A DNA stretch of 64,000 nt from Bugula neritina (Eukaryota > Bryozoa > Gymnolaemata > Cheilostomatida > Bugulidae), in contig OZ037765.1 of the NCBI GenBank assembly GCA_964035545.1, positions 5,464,198-5,528,197 of the forward strand, given 5' to 3'. Each line of letters begins with the position of its first letter. Position 1 is the stretch's first letter. The position numbers and the translations under genes are program-made. The notes under the pieces are model-generated. The model worked only from the letters and a program-made list of their open reading frames with translations, had not been told where the DNA came from and did not search any database. This document shows positions 14,201 to 26,627 of the stretch, piece after piece.

Positions 14201-17200
14201 TCTCTCCGTTTCTCCCAATAAATATGGTAAACTTTTAGAGTGATCAGTTATAAGGAATTCTTGATTTTTTTTCAACTAATTATCAAGATGATAAATCTGT
14301 TACACAAAAAGAAATGCAAGATAATATATAAATTGAAATGGTGCTTCAATCCTGAGAACAGTTCAACACGAGTAATGAATGTGTACACCAACCTTTCCAG
14401 TGACGGGATCCTGTTTAGACATGGTGTGTTTTCTCCAGTGGTCAGCGAATGGCTTCATAGTCTGTCCCTCTACCGGTTTGGAATAGTCGTACTCATCAAC
14501 ACGGTCCTAAGTATAACAATCCATACTAATATCTTTATATCGTACAGTCGCTATACAGTGATAAACAGAATATTCAGCATTTCATAAAATCTCTCTAACA
14601 TTTTCTCATTTTAGCTGTAAAACAGACTCGCTAGCTTAAGCTCTAAGGATATCTAGCGCCCGCCCCAACCAAGCACGTCACCCGTCCCTTACTGGATAGT
14701 CTTCTCTTGCGTGGGCTCCTCGACTCTCTTTTCTATTCTCCGCTGACACAACAGTCTGACTCGACACGAGCATCAAGTTCTGCAGCTCCAGAGTCTCCAC
14801 CAGATCTGAGTTCCATATTAGTCCATGATCGCTGACCTTGAGGTCACTCATGGCATCGTAACACTCTTGCACTTTCTCAACACCTTCCTGGAGAGTCGGG
14901 CCGTCTCTGAATACAGCCGCATTGTCCTGCATCGCCTACAGGAAATACAATTTAAATTAAACATGAATTAAAATATATAATGTAATCGATTTAAGTTGCA
15001 AACTTCATTTTCATGCAGGCAGCCAAGATGTATGGGGCAATTAGCATGGCATCGAATATATGTATTTCAGTGAATGTCCAGTAAAACTGGCTATAAATAT
15101 CGTCAAAACTCAATCAAAATGTACATATATCTTGGAAACGCAGTCCGGTGGAAAATTGGACATAAAATATTCAGTATATAGTTGAGGAGATATAACTCTT
15201 TTAATAAAATAAATTAATGAGTGAACAGCAAATCAATCAAACTATAAATTCTGAATACACAGTGAGTAGCAAACATTGTAAACTTCAGGTTGTGGCTAAG
15301 CTCATCACAAGTCAAAAACTTTGATAAAGTTAAACTCTCAAATATTTTACACTCAAAATGAAACAACACTCAATAAATTCCCTCAAAGAGGAAAAGAACA
15401 TGTTGACCGTATGCAATAATAAAGGGAATGTTAGAGATTTGATTTACAAAAACTTGTTTATAAATTGCCTGAGAGACTACCTTCTGAAGCCTTAGTCTAA
15501 GAGCTGAAGTTGGGGTGTCCCCATCAGCATACCGCACTTTATCCAGATTAGCAATGGACATCTCTCCAGCATCCTGTACAAATTTAATAGATTTTACTTA
15601 ATTTAGTACACACTGAAAATTTCCAATTTTTAGCTATTTTTTACAATTTAGCTGCTAATGAACATGGGTTTTTGCCCAAAACTAGTAAAGTATCAATAAA
15701 TACACCTAACTAATCAAGGTTCTTCTTATTTTTCAAACGTAGCTGAATAATTAGGTAAAAGCATGGGAAATCAAACAAAATAAAAAAGAACCTTGATTAG
15801 TTAGGTGTATTTATTGATACTTTACTAGTTTTGGGCAAAAACTCATGTTCTTTAGCAGCTAAATTGTAAAAAATAGCTAAAAATTGGAAATTTCCAGCGT
15901 GTACTAAATTAAGTAAAATGACCCACTTATAATAATCAACATAATCAGCACCAGTTTCTACCCTCTGGTTGTAAAAGATTTTATTTCAATAAACTAAGTG
16001 TTCAGATACAAGAAAGAATTAGGAGACCAATTGTTCTTTCACACTTTAAATCTTATTTTACATGTAAATTTGGCTCATAACTTGGAGGAATACAGGAATT
16101 GAGAAAATTCTCACTGGACTGAGATCTTTGATTTTATCTCCCGGCTTGTGTTCAGCAGCAATCTCTAGAGCGCAGGCTCTGCCAAACACCACAATGTCAA
16201 GGAGAGAGTTGGCACCCAGTCTATTAGCACCGTGTACCGATACGCAGGCAGATTCTCCTGCTGCGTAGAGTCCAGGCACTACCTTGTCACCACCTTCTTC
16301 CGTGTAGTCAAGCACCTGGCAAACACATTACCAGCGAGTCATTGAGAACTGTACAGTTTTACTTGTAGCATTCAACATCAAACGCTCAGCTACTGTGCAA
16401 TACAATAATAAATCCTTAGCAAAATGTCGGTACATATTTTAATTTTTTCCTCATTCAATATTTTACTCATAGTAACTTCTGAATGATAATTCCCATGACA
16501 AAGATTTTGCGAAAACCTGTTCAAAGCACCGTTTTGGGTCAGATAAAAATGAAACTGGTTAATGGAGTTGCTAATCTGGTGACTAAGAGACAAAAATTTC
16601 AACTTCAAAACAGTTGAGCCGCTAGCATTACCTGTTGCTTACCTTGAACCCATCAGCAAAACCATACTTAGCAACTCAAGTTTAATACTATGCAGATATG
16701 GCAATTAAACCTCCAGAGTTGACATAATGCCTTTGCTAATTAATTTACCCTACCTAATGACAAAACAGATCAAACAAGGTAATTTTCTCTCTAAGCTGGT
16801 TCACCTTGATGCAACCAATTCAAAGCCATAAATACTTGAGTCCGGATGTGAGAAAATTTTCAAACAAAAACAACATTACGAGCCAACCAGACAAGACCAT
16901 ACGAGTTGTTTCATAACGCGCAATTGAACGGCTGTACGCTACGGACAGCCTGTTACCAGGGTTTGCAATACCTGTGCTAGAAATACAGAGCTGCTTTGTC
17001 AAAATGTTGATTGATAAATGTCATGAACAGCATCAACCCCTGCAGAGCACCTGCTCGCAAAAACTGCATTAATAAAACTCGACGCTTAAAATTTAATTGG
17101 TAAATTAACAAAGACCAGTGCAAGAATGTTCTCTGTAGATGCTAGACGCGGGGAGCTTGCCAACGACTTGTCTGGTTAAGTTACCGGAGACATCAACATT

Positions 17201-20200
17201 CACACCTCACCTGCATAATCATTGTTCTGAGTACAGAACAAAGACTTTATACAGACTTAGTCTGTGTTCCTGTATTACACTCACCTGTCCCTTGTAGTTG
17301 GTGGGGATACCGCCCATGTTGTAATGGACGGTGGGCAGGACCGGGATAGGATCCCTGGTTACGTCAACACCAGCAAATATCATCGCAGTCTCAGATATGC
17401 CGGGAAGGTTGGCTTTGAGCTGCTCAGGTGGTAAATGGGATAGCTGTAGGTACATGTGGTCTTTGTTAGGCCCGACTCCTCTGTGAAAACCAGTGTGTTA
17501 TGTTTCACGTTAAATTATTTGCAGCATGCAATATATATTTTACAATATACATACAATTTAGATACATTAACTTGCGTTAAATAGAAACATCACATTCTGA
17601 AAAAAAATATCACTAGCATTTTGAAAATGCAATTAATGAAAAAATATTTAAATGCAAATGTACTATATTTCTGCTATATTAACATATTATACTTAATAAT
17701 CATAACACGTTGATATAGTTGGTAAGGCCCTTTCAAACGTGTCAAAAGTGAATTTTAAAAGAGAACTCCACACCATCACTGCCTAGCTAGCTTGACAATC
17801 TCTTGGCAAATTATCTCAGAATAAATTTAATTTTTTCAATTTAAACAATATAAAATTAGCTCTATAACAAAGTTAATGCACATCCTCCAGTTCAGTTGAA
17901 TGGTGACCTTCATTCTATACAGCAACACTTGAAATAAATTATTATGCAGATTAATTCCAAATATTGAAGTAATCTTTTGTCTCGCAGAAACCACATAAAG
18001 CATTACTCGCTGAGTAAACGTTGTCAACTTTCCCCTAATGTGAATTTTTTCCACATTACACTGGAATCCACTCAAGACATAAATAAGCGAATACCCATAT
18101 AATCACATCCCTGTCAACGTTTAGAGGATAATAACAGTGAAATATTTTAATTTAAATTGTGCTAATGTATGGCTATTATGAGTAACTGAGTTGTTGAAAA
18201 AATCTGTTCACCAAACTGTATAAATATTCACAGCGTGAGATAAAATATTAGAAATGTGTTTATAAACCAGCATGTGAATAAACATATGAGATATACAGAT
18301 ATGTCGACAAGTACTTCTAGAACTGTTATAGCAAATAGAAACTCATGTTTAAGCTGCACAAACACGTGATGTCTATCAACGTGTTCACCTGTCTATAAAT
18401 AAAAACATTCATTCCACAAACACGTCATTCAGGTAACTTGGTAGCCATGTTGTTATGACATGGAGATTCCGTTGACTGTTTTAGTTCTCACCTGCCTTCC
18501 CTGATCTCGATGGTCTCTGCACGTGAGACGATGTCACGGCTGGCTAGATCTCTAGCAGTCGGTGCATATCTGTCCATAAACCTCTCACCTTCGCTGTTGA
18601 TGAGAAAACCGCCTTCTCCCCGGCAGCCTTCAGTGATGAGACAGCCGGCACCGTATATGCCTGAAACAGACCAATATTTCACTTGAGAATTTCCAGTCTC
18701 AAAGCAATGAGAAAAAGTTGAGGTCATAAAATATTGAGTGGGAAAGTGGAATGTAAGTATGTGTAACACGGTGAGGCAATAAGCGATGATAGTTGGATAT
18801 CTCCACGCCCACTGGTGTTATACAACATGGTTGTTACCACACCGCTTGCTCATGCAGCATTCATCATTACATGGCAAGTATAGTAGAGATGAAATATTCA
18901 ATTAACTCAAGCCAGATGTAAAAGCTAGATAGTGAGCTCACGCATCTATTTTAATTATGCTAACAGGGAAATCTCTAATAGAGTTGGCAGAGTAAGAGTG
19001 GAGACAGCATTGCTAGCGGCTAGCTATGCTGTAACACAGTTGTGATAAGAAATCTATTATTCATGGTGTATCCCAGGTCTTTGAGAAGATGGACTCCAGA
19101 TAAGGTGTTAGCATACTGAATGTAATATGATATAATGGCTAGTCATACTGAAGACAACACTGTGATAAGTCACCTGTTGGGTGGAACTGAACAAACTCCA
19201 TGTCACTGTTAGGTAAACCAGCTCTTGTGATCATAGCTGAGCCGTCGCCGGTGCATGTGTGTGCGGAAGTGCAGGAGAAGTAAGCTCGGCCATAGCCACT
19301 GCAACATAAATTGATTCGTGAGAGAAAAATCCTGCCCGATACTGAACGGTATACTCGAACTAGTAACATTCATGTACCCAGTTGTGTAACACCCTGTAAT
19401 AAAGTGAAGTGTTTAGGCTGCACTACTAGGCTATTTGGCGCCATTAAAATTTCGAATACCAATTTCATGGCAAGAAACCAGCAATAATCCCATCCTTGTG
19501 GAACAAAACATCAACCAAAAGTATTTCGAAAATAAAATTGCATTCTCCAATTTTTGTATTAAAATCAGTATCACTGTTGTTAGTTATTAACAGGTTATAA
19601 AGTTTCTTTTCAGTTTCAACTGATTTACTGTAGAATGTGACTTTATAATTAAAGCTGTTTTACAGCAATAATGTTTCTCATTAAGCGAACATTGGCAATA
19701 TGCAACAGCTTTGGTGTATAATAGAGAGACATTATGGGAGAGATGTTCATTCCCCGGTTAAAGCACGACGTGACCCGTGAAAAGCCGAGGTATAGTAGTT
19801 CAACAGCTCCATTACAGGCACAGCAGAGAAACTTGAGTAAACTATTTCAAAAACGGTGAAGTTGTGCAAAAAAGAGCATAACTCTAATAAATAAAGGAAA
19901 AAATTTCTACAAACAAATGAAAACTTTGCCTTTTTTTTGGAAGTACTAATTTTACAGCAAAATAAATTTCAGCAATACATAGATATAGTAATGGTACAGA
20001 ATAATGATCAGGTCTGTCTATAGGTATATAGGATTACAATTAATACAACTTTTATAGTCTTAACCTACTAGTTCAAAGTCAATTCTATTGAAACTAACTG
20101 CAGAAATTATATTGTAGTTACATCCCAAAACAGCAACGGCTCAGCAATATAAGTTGTGCTCTCCTTTGGCAATACAGTAATTATAGTAATATGCATTTAC

Positions 20201-23200
20201 TAAATGATTCAACACACCTGCAAGATTTCTCTATAAAATTAAAATATGATTACCATAAACTTTGAACACGAATAATTGATTCATTAAAAAAAAACTCACG
20301 CATGTTTATAGTCACTATCCCTGTGAGAAACCCCTGATAGAAAGGGTTTTTGTTAAAGCGGGCTAAGGACTTATTTAATTGAGGCACAGGAGCAATTATG
20401 ACTGGATTCTCTTCCTAACATCACCAATGGCCTTTGTCAGGGCTCGAACCCATAACCTTGGTGTTTACTAGGCAAACGCTTTAACCCCTAGACCACGGCT
20501 GCTCCCTTAAGGCTTTTAGTATAAATTAAACGCATATCTAGTGGTAAAAACTTTTCTCGTGTCATGCCAGTAATTTTAGGTAAGGACTGACAACTCCAAT
20601 ATCTAAAGGCACATTCTAACTCACAACACAAAAATAAAGTTTGATACTTAAGTCTAAATATTATCAAAACAGTCCCAATGATGATTTATAATAATTTGTA
20701 ACAATAATTGAATCAAAAGTTACTACTTTTTTAACCTAAAGACACCCACCAAAGCTTAGTAGTTGCCTTATCATATTAAACGCATGGCTTGAGGTAGGAG
20801 AAGACAACTCTTGAACATATAAATTATATAAGTTTTCACAGGAGGTATACTAATTTCAATAATGCCATCACAAGCAGGGAAATCAATAGACTACTACCAG
20901 TACTACATGTACATTATCTTGATTTAAAAGTACAACTCATCACTACAGCAATTAGCTAGTAGTAATAAGACACGTTTAATAATGTTATAAGCAGTTCTAT
21001 ATAGCAAAATAATACAAAAAAAATTAATAACTTGACTGCAAATAGCCCTACTGTAAAAAGCTACCACTGCTATAAATAACTAGTAGTACTACAACTAAAT
21101 ACGACTACTATAAGCAAATAGTACTAGTATTGTAACTATTACTACTAGTACTATATGTAACTATCACTACTATTAGCAAATATTACTACTATAACTATGA
21201 CTACTATAACTAAGTACAATTACTATTGTAACTATTACTAATACTAAAAGTAACAACCCCTACTATTAGTAACTATTACTATTATTGTAACCCACCCTAA
21301 AACTAAGAAGTAAGATAAAGCGTACCCAGTTGCCAGTACAGTGTTCTTTGATCTGAACCTATGAATGGTCCCATCATCCAGGCACAGTGCGATCACACCG
21401 ACACACTCTCCCTCCTCCATCAGGAGATCCAGTGCGAAATATTCGATAAAGTAGTGACAGTCATACATTAGGGACTGTAAACATGAGGGAATGTACACAT
21501 CACACCAGATATATAAATATATATATTGCTGTCACCCAGTACTGCCTTGTATGACACTAGCCTAGCTGAGCTAGTGCTCTCACCAACACAACTGCTGTCC
21601 ACTTAGTTAGCTTAGCTCAAATGGGTCATGTTACTTAACTAAGTGCACACTCGACATCTCTAGTTTTCAACTATTTTTCACAATTTAGCTGCTAATGTGT
21701 ATGGGTTCTTGCTCTAAGCTAACAAAATATTAATAAATACAGCTAAATAATCAAGTTTCTTTTTAATCTGGCTTGATTTCTTCTATTTTTTTCTAATTAT
21801 CAAATGAATTGGGATTTGTGAACCCTGGTGAAAAGACCATCGCGGTTTGCATATATGTATATACTTAGCTCACATGGCAATGACATTGCTTTAATGTTGC
21901 AGAACCCTCTCCCAGCTTTTGTTTGCTATACATAGTTAGAATCAGCACAAAAAATTACCTTATATAACAAATTTTCAAGAATTTTGAGCAAAATTTCAAG
22001 TTTTGGTCCTAACTTGCTGATGTGTACTAAACAAAGTAAAATGAGCCAAATCAGACCATGCACTAGAGCATTGATACTTTAATGATGCCAAAGTCAGCTG
22101 TCATATATTGGCAGCCAGGTTAGACAGATGCCGGATAATGAATGTATATTCATGAGTAAACAGATAGAAAGAGGTGAGACACACAACGTACCCTGCCATA
22201 GAGAGTGTGCAGGAGGGAGTGGCCAGTCCTGTCAGCTACACAACAACATCTGTGAGCCTGACCTCCTTTACCATAGTCCAAACTTCCACCTCCGAAAGCT
22301 CTCTGGTAGATCTTACCATCTTCCAGACGACTAAAGGGCATACCGTAATTCTCCAGCTGCAAGTAACACCACAGCATCTTAACGTTGAGGCAACGCGCAT
22401 ACTTGGTGGAAAAAACTAACACTGAATGTAGTAGGGCTAAATTTAAAAAACAGTAATGTTGATATAACTCACATATTCTGCGAGTCCATGCTATCAACCA
22501 GCGTTGAAACAAATTAAATATTATATAAAGTTGAATTTCTCATTAAGACAAATATATCATATTATGATATAAGGGAGCAGCCATGGTCTAGGGGTTAGAG
22601 CGCTTGCTTAGTAAACACAAAGTCATGGGTTTGAACCCAGTAAAGGCCATTGGTGATGTTAGGAAGAGCATCCAGTCGTAATTGCTCCTGAGCCCCATTT
22701 TAATAAGCATTTAGCCCGCTTTAACAAAAGCCCTTTCCATTCAGGGTTTCTTACAGGGATGGTGAGTATAAATTTACATGAGTTTTACTATATTATGATA
22801 TGCCAATTGTCATTAGCCAAAGATTACAAATCTAGTCAAGATACTTGTGAAAGAGAATCTTATTGGATTACCTCAATGACGGAGTTGGGAGCTTCCCGAG
22901 TCATGTATTGTATTGCATTTTGATCTCCCAGCCAATCAGAGCCTTTAACAGTATCGTAGAAATGCCACCTCCAATCATCATTCTCCATGTTGCCCAGGGC
23001 TGCATTTATACCGCCCTGTAGACAGTACAACCCCATTAAATCAAGAACAGTAAGGAAAGGGTGACCTATTGAAAGGTCAAATTAAACGGAAGCTGCTGTA
23101 TTAGTACAAAGCAAGTCAATACAAGCTTAGCTCCATTTAATATAACATATTTCGCATAACATGTTTAATATACCATGATTTATATAACATATTTAATATA

Positions 23201-23987
23201 ACATGATTCATATAACATATTTAATATATCATATTTAATCAAACATATTTAACATATCATATTTAATAAAACACATTCAATAAAATATATTTAATATAAA
23301 ATATTCCATATAACATATTTAATATAATATATTTCATATACAGACAACAGAAAGCTAAGAATACCTGAGCGGCGACTGTGTGTGATCTAGTAGGAAAGAG
23401 TTTGGTGATTACAGCTGTTTTAAAACCCTCGTTAGCCAAGCCAAATGCTGCCCGAAGTCCAGCTCCGCCGGCACCCACGACCACGGCATCATAGGTGTGG
23501 TCAGTTATAGGATACTTGGAGGAGATCTGATAACAACAACAGCAACTGTCAACCAGAATGAAGACTAAGCGCATGGAATATGAAATACTCACATAATAAA
23601 CTCGAAGGGGGAAAACTCACCTCGGTAGATGTGTTTTGTCTGCTATTAGAAGTGGTAAGTGTCCTTAAGGAAGTTTCCCGTGCATTCTGAAATAGTTTGA
23701 ATACAAAATACTTCTCATCACAACTGTACATACTACAAACTAGTAAATTATGAAATAACCAATGTTGAAAGTTGATCACTGCCTACTAAAACACAATTAT
23801 AATGATTGCATAGCATGTATTGAGGTAATTCTAAACAGAAGAATAACATAGTAGTGATTCAAGTTAGTTAGAAGATGTAAATGATTACTGTTAGTTTATT
23901 TATTGTCACATTAATACTAATACTCACCCTGCTTAGGCTACCAGCAAACTTCAAGCCTTGAGTGACTTTGCCCAACATTCTCATCAT
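11247..23987 (-). CDS. SDHA: Succinate dehydrogenase flavoprotein subunit, mitochondrial (complete, 14 exons, 656 aa)
   Basis: Exons: 23987-23928, 23686-23621, 23526-23365, 23015-22872, 22356-22192, 21474-21326, 19298-19174, 18660-18492, 17480-17285, 16315-16115, 15573-15481, 14935-14693, 14506-14393, 11330-11247. They total 1971 nt including TAG, giving 656 aa; the human protein has 664. The product is complex II subunit A of the mitochondrial inner membrane; it oxidises succinate to fumarate with covalent FAD. Residues 1-40 are basic and Ser/Thr-rich, as a mitochondrial presequence should be. Then come the FAD fold [20 protein letters not shown] (flavinylated His near 91), [67 protein letters not shown] and REDYP...VDEYDYSKP. 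The last exon (YRPVID...VPPKLRVY) lies 3 kb from the rest and is too short to notice alone, but it matches the family C-terminus and is in phase. No truncation or key-residue loss is seen. Confidence 0.96.
11331..14392 (-). other. SDHA intron 13 (3.1 kb)
   Basis: The largest SDHA intron separates the VDEYDYSKP exon from the small terminal exon. Its donor is GTTGGT, a weak but GT-type site. A short imperfect tandem duplication of about 40 bp lies near 14005-14080. No coding content was recognised. Confidence 0.75.
14963..15255 (-). repeat. 290-bp dispersed repeat, copy 2 (SDHA intron 11)
   Basis: Second copy of the repeat at 10791-11080, same orientation. It lies within intron 11 (14936-15480), 28 nt from exon 12. 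The position equivalent to AATAAA in copy 1 is changed to AATGAA. Confidence 0.85.
15591..15919. mobile_element. Fold-back (MITE-like) element with 135-bp inverted arms, SDHA intron 10
   Basis: Arms 15591-15725 and 15786-15919 are nearly perfect reverse complements around a centre of about 60 bp. The tips read roughly ATTTTACTTAATTTAGTACAC, which matches the terminal repeats of the element at 21622-22048. No protein is encoded, so a non-autonomous DNA-transposon derivative is likely. One tip ends 17 nt before the acceptor of SDHA exon 11. Confidence 0.8.
20286..20508 (-). mobile_element. tRNA-derived SINE, copy A (SDHA intron 6)
   Basis: Read on the minus strand from 20508 it starts GGGAGCAGCCGTGGTCTAGG, an A-box-like head. 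A B-box-like GGTTCGAGCCC follows, then a core with GTTAGGAAGAG and a tail ending near CATG...GAG plus a T/A run. It has the same structure as copies at 22571-22789 and 55451-55660. No clear target-site duplication was found. Confidence 0.75.
20880..21300. repeat. ACT/AGT-rich simple-repeat island, SDHA intron 6
   Basis: Irregular runs of ACTACT, TAGTAC, TAACTATTACT and similar words. The same type of low-complexity sequence recurs at 24840-25270 and 33100-33920. Confidence 0.6.
21622..22048. mobile_element. Related terminal-inverted-repeat element, SDHA intron 5
   Basis: The ends TGGGTCATGTTACTTAAC... and the complement of ...AAAGTAAAATGAGCCA form inverted repeats of about 27 bp with several mismatches, like the tips of the fold-back at 15591-15919. 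The left interior also resembles the arm of that element. The middle is unique, 427 bp in all, with no open frame. A target-site duplication is not clear. Confidence 0.6.
22571..22789 (+). mobile_element. tRNA-derived SINE, copy B (SDHA intron 4), with 12-bp target duplication
   Basis: The head contains GGTCTAGGGGTTAGAGCG (A box) and GGGTTTGAACCC (B box), followed by the core GTTAGGAAGAGCATCC. The sequence ATATTATGATAT is repeated exactly at 22559-22570 and 22790-22801, the expected mark of LINE-driven insertion. It is antisense to SDHA. Confidence 0.85.
23139..23340. repeat. AT-rich minisatellite in SDHA intron 3
   Basis: Tandem imperfect units built from CATATTTAATATAACATG-like words, roughly 15-30 bp each. 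They nearly fill the 349-bp intron between exons 3 and 4. Confidence 0.65.
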
Positions 23988-24839
23988 GACTACAATTAAA
24001 TTTAACACTCAATACGCTGATAATGATAATTATACAATAAGTGTATAGATACTAAATAATAGCTGAAACTATTACAAAGGAACCAGTGTTGACCTTGGTG
24101 CTATTTAATTAGAACAATTATCATAAAATATCATTATTATTGGTTTCATAATTATATTTCTATTACTTTCAGCTACTCTGCTCAATCTAAAAGACAAAAC
24201 TTAGAGTTAATTTCATATCAATAATTTCATCACCATAATTATTTATTTATTGCAAGGATTATTTTAATTACTTGATTTGACTAAGCAACGAAACAGCAGA
24301 TGAGACTTATACTGAGTCATAGTGAGAATACATGTATATATGTTTGAGATTAATTACTAAATTTAATTAGCAATCACTAGTTTTTCATATAAGAGTTAGG
24401 AACATTAACAATTAATGATTGCATTTCACGACATTGGAATAATTATTTATCATTATATTTAGAATATTATTACTGGTAAACTTAATCAATTTATAATTAT
24501 AATACAAACAGAATCACAACTAACAATTATAGTAACAACTAAAATTTATAAGTGCAACTCAGTCAAGTTCATTACTTTTATATTTACTTTACTATAAATT
24601 TTAATATAAGTCAATAAACAAAATATTAATATAAACATTTATTTTAATTTTTAACTGATGATTTAGATTAGGTTTACCTAAAAATCAAATGAAACAATAA
24701 TCTTAAGGCTTAAACCTCAAGGGTAATATTGCTTATATTGACAATAAAATCAAATGAAAAATTGATTGATAATAAAACACTATTAGTATTGGTATCGTTT
24801 GTGATTTTATCAGCATGATAACCAAAATGACTATGAGTA

Positions 24840-25270
24840 TGAGATCACCATCACTAACTCTAAGTTAATTACAAGTAACAATATCAATATGAATATCAAT
24901 ATGAATAACTTCAACTTGAACTTCAAGTAACACTAATAGTAATACTAATAGTTACTATTACTATTAGTATTAGTATTACTATTACATTTACTATTAGTTA
25001 TAGTATTACTTAAAGTTCAAGTTGAAGTATTCTATTAGTATTACTATTAGTATTACAGTAACATTAATAGTAATAGAATAGTAATACTAGTACTACTAAT
25101 ACTATAACTTATACTCTTATAGTATAAGTATTAATTAGTATAACTATAACTATTACTATAAGTATAACTATAAGTATAAGTATAACTATAACTATTAGTA
25201 TTACTATTAGTATTACTATTAGTATTAGTATTACTATTATCTATAACAGTATAAGTATAACTAGAAGTAA
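24840..25270. repeat. ACTATT/AGTATT simple-repeat island with internal hairpin
   Basis: Runs of TAGTATTACTATTAG that are largely self-complementary. The words CTTCAACTTGAACTTCAAGT (from about 24907) and TTAAAGTTCAAGTTGAAG (to about 25027) are near reverse complements and bracket the first part, so about 120 bp could fold back. Confidence 0.65.
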
Positions 25271-25479
25271 AACTATATCAAATATTTTAATTTTTATCAA
25301 CAACTAATTCATAACTAAACCTGTAATAGCTACAATTTACTGTCGATAAAATATCTAATAAGTAAAGACTGGTGTATTTTAACTTGGATATCAATAGACG
25401 TTGGGCTGAGTTAACTAATTTTAGACATGCGGCATCACTTGCATAAATTTCTAGTTTTAATTATGCAACAAACTCTCAC

Positions 25480-25600
25480 CGGATATGTTTAAAGCTTTGA
25501 GACCGAGTAGAAGGGCTTGAGCGAGTCCAATTGGTTTTTTATGGCTCTGCGAATTTACGTAATCGAAAAGACAACTCTGCAGTTTTATAATGTTTGCGTT
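25480..25600 (-). promoter_or_regulatory. Candidate SDHA promoter and 5' untranslated exon
   Basis: On the minus strand a TATAAAA (25589-25583) is followed about 100 nt later by a donor CCG|GTGAGA (25480/25479). The SDHA start codon is preceded two bases earlier by an acceptor AATTGTAG. Joining the two would give a short untranslated leader exon and a 1.5-kb leader intron. The segment is richer in CpG than its surroundings. This is inference only. Confidence 0.3.
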
Positions 25601-26627
25601 GATGCGCAAGTAATATTAGAGTTAGTAGTTAAAAGCGCTCTTGGTAAATAAAATGTCTCAGTATAAGATTAAAGTTTTACAAGTTTAATTAGCAGGTGTA
25701 AATTAGAAGTGTATTGCCGTTTAAACAGCATTAATACAAGTTGCTGATAACATAAACATGTTTAGTAACTGGTGTTGATATATTTTCTTATAGCAATGCA
25801 CAATACAAGCTGCATGCATAAATTACACAACTCGATTAGCCATGCAGCTACACACCTCATAACATTCAATTTATTGCATGAGTTTCAAGGACAAAATTTC
25901 TATGATTTTCTAGATATCTTTGAGCAAAATATACAGACTAGTGCATTGCATGCCTTTTCTGTGTAAAGTAGGGATGGTATTTATAAAACTTGTTAACTTT
26001 ACGGCTAATGCAACATTAATTATAAAGTGTCAATATTTTTTTGCATAATGGAACCCTCAACAGTGATATCAACAAGCTATCAGTAACTGATTTGGGGGGG
26101 GGGGGACAGCTTCTAAATTTATTAGTAAGCAATTAATTACACAATGGCAAAAGCTACTTTCAACACCTTATAAACATCTACATAATATTCAAAGATAAAG
26201 AAATTTAAACATTTGCAAAGTGACAACAGGCAAACTCATTGCAAAGTGAAGTAGGAATAGCAACAGTGTAAACAGCTGCTTGTAATGTTATAAACAAAAA
26301 TCTCTGAAAACTAAAATTTTGTGTCAAAATGGCTTGCAAAAAATTTCAATATCGGTTTTTAAAAGTTTTTATTTCTGTAAATTAAATATCTTAAAAGTGA
26401 TGAAATACAATCAAAATTAATCAGATTACTTTTCAAAAAAACTGTTCAAAAACAATCAAAAATAATATTTGATGTATATTAATGTCAAAAAAAATTATTG
26501 CTTGAAAAAAGAAAAAACAGAGTTACAAAAATATTATTATTGAAATATATTATGTTTAAAACTTGCGTTGTTCAGATAATAAAATAGCATTTAATTTTGG
26601 TGAGCAGGTTCGCTAAAGCTCTAACAA

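Larger units (their letters stand above)
23988..26627. other. Intergenic region between SDHA start and DDO stop
   Basis: AT-rich, 2.6 kb. It contains the candidate SDHA promoter, a simple-repeat hairpin island (24840-25270) and a run of 12 G at 26094-26105. No coding exon was recognised. Confidence 0.6.
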
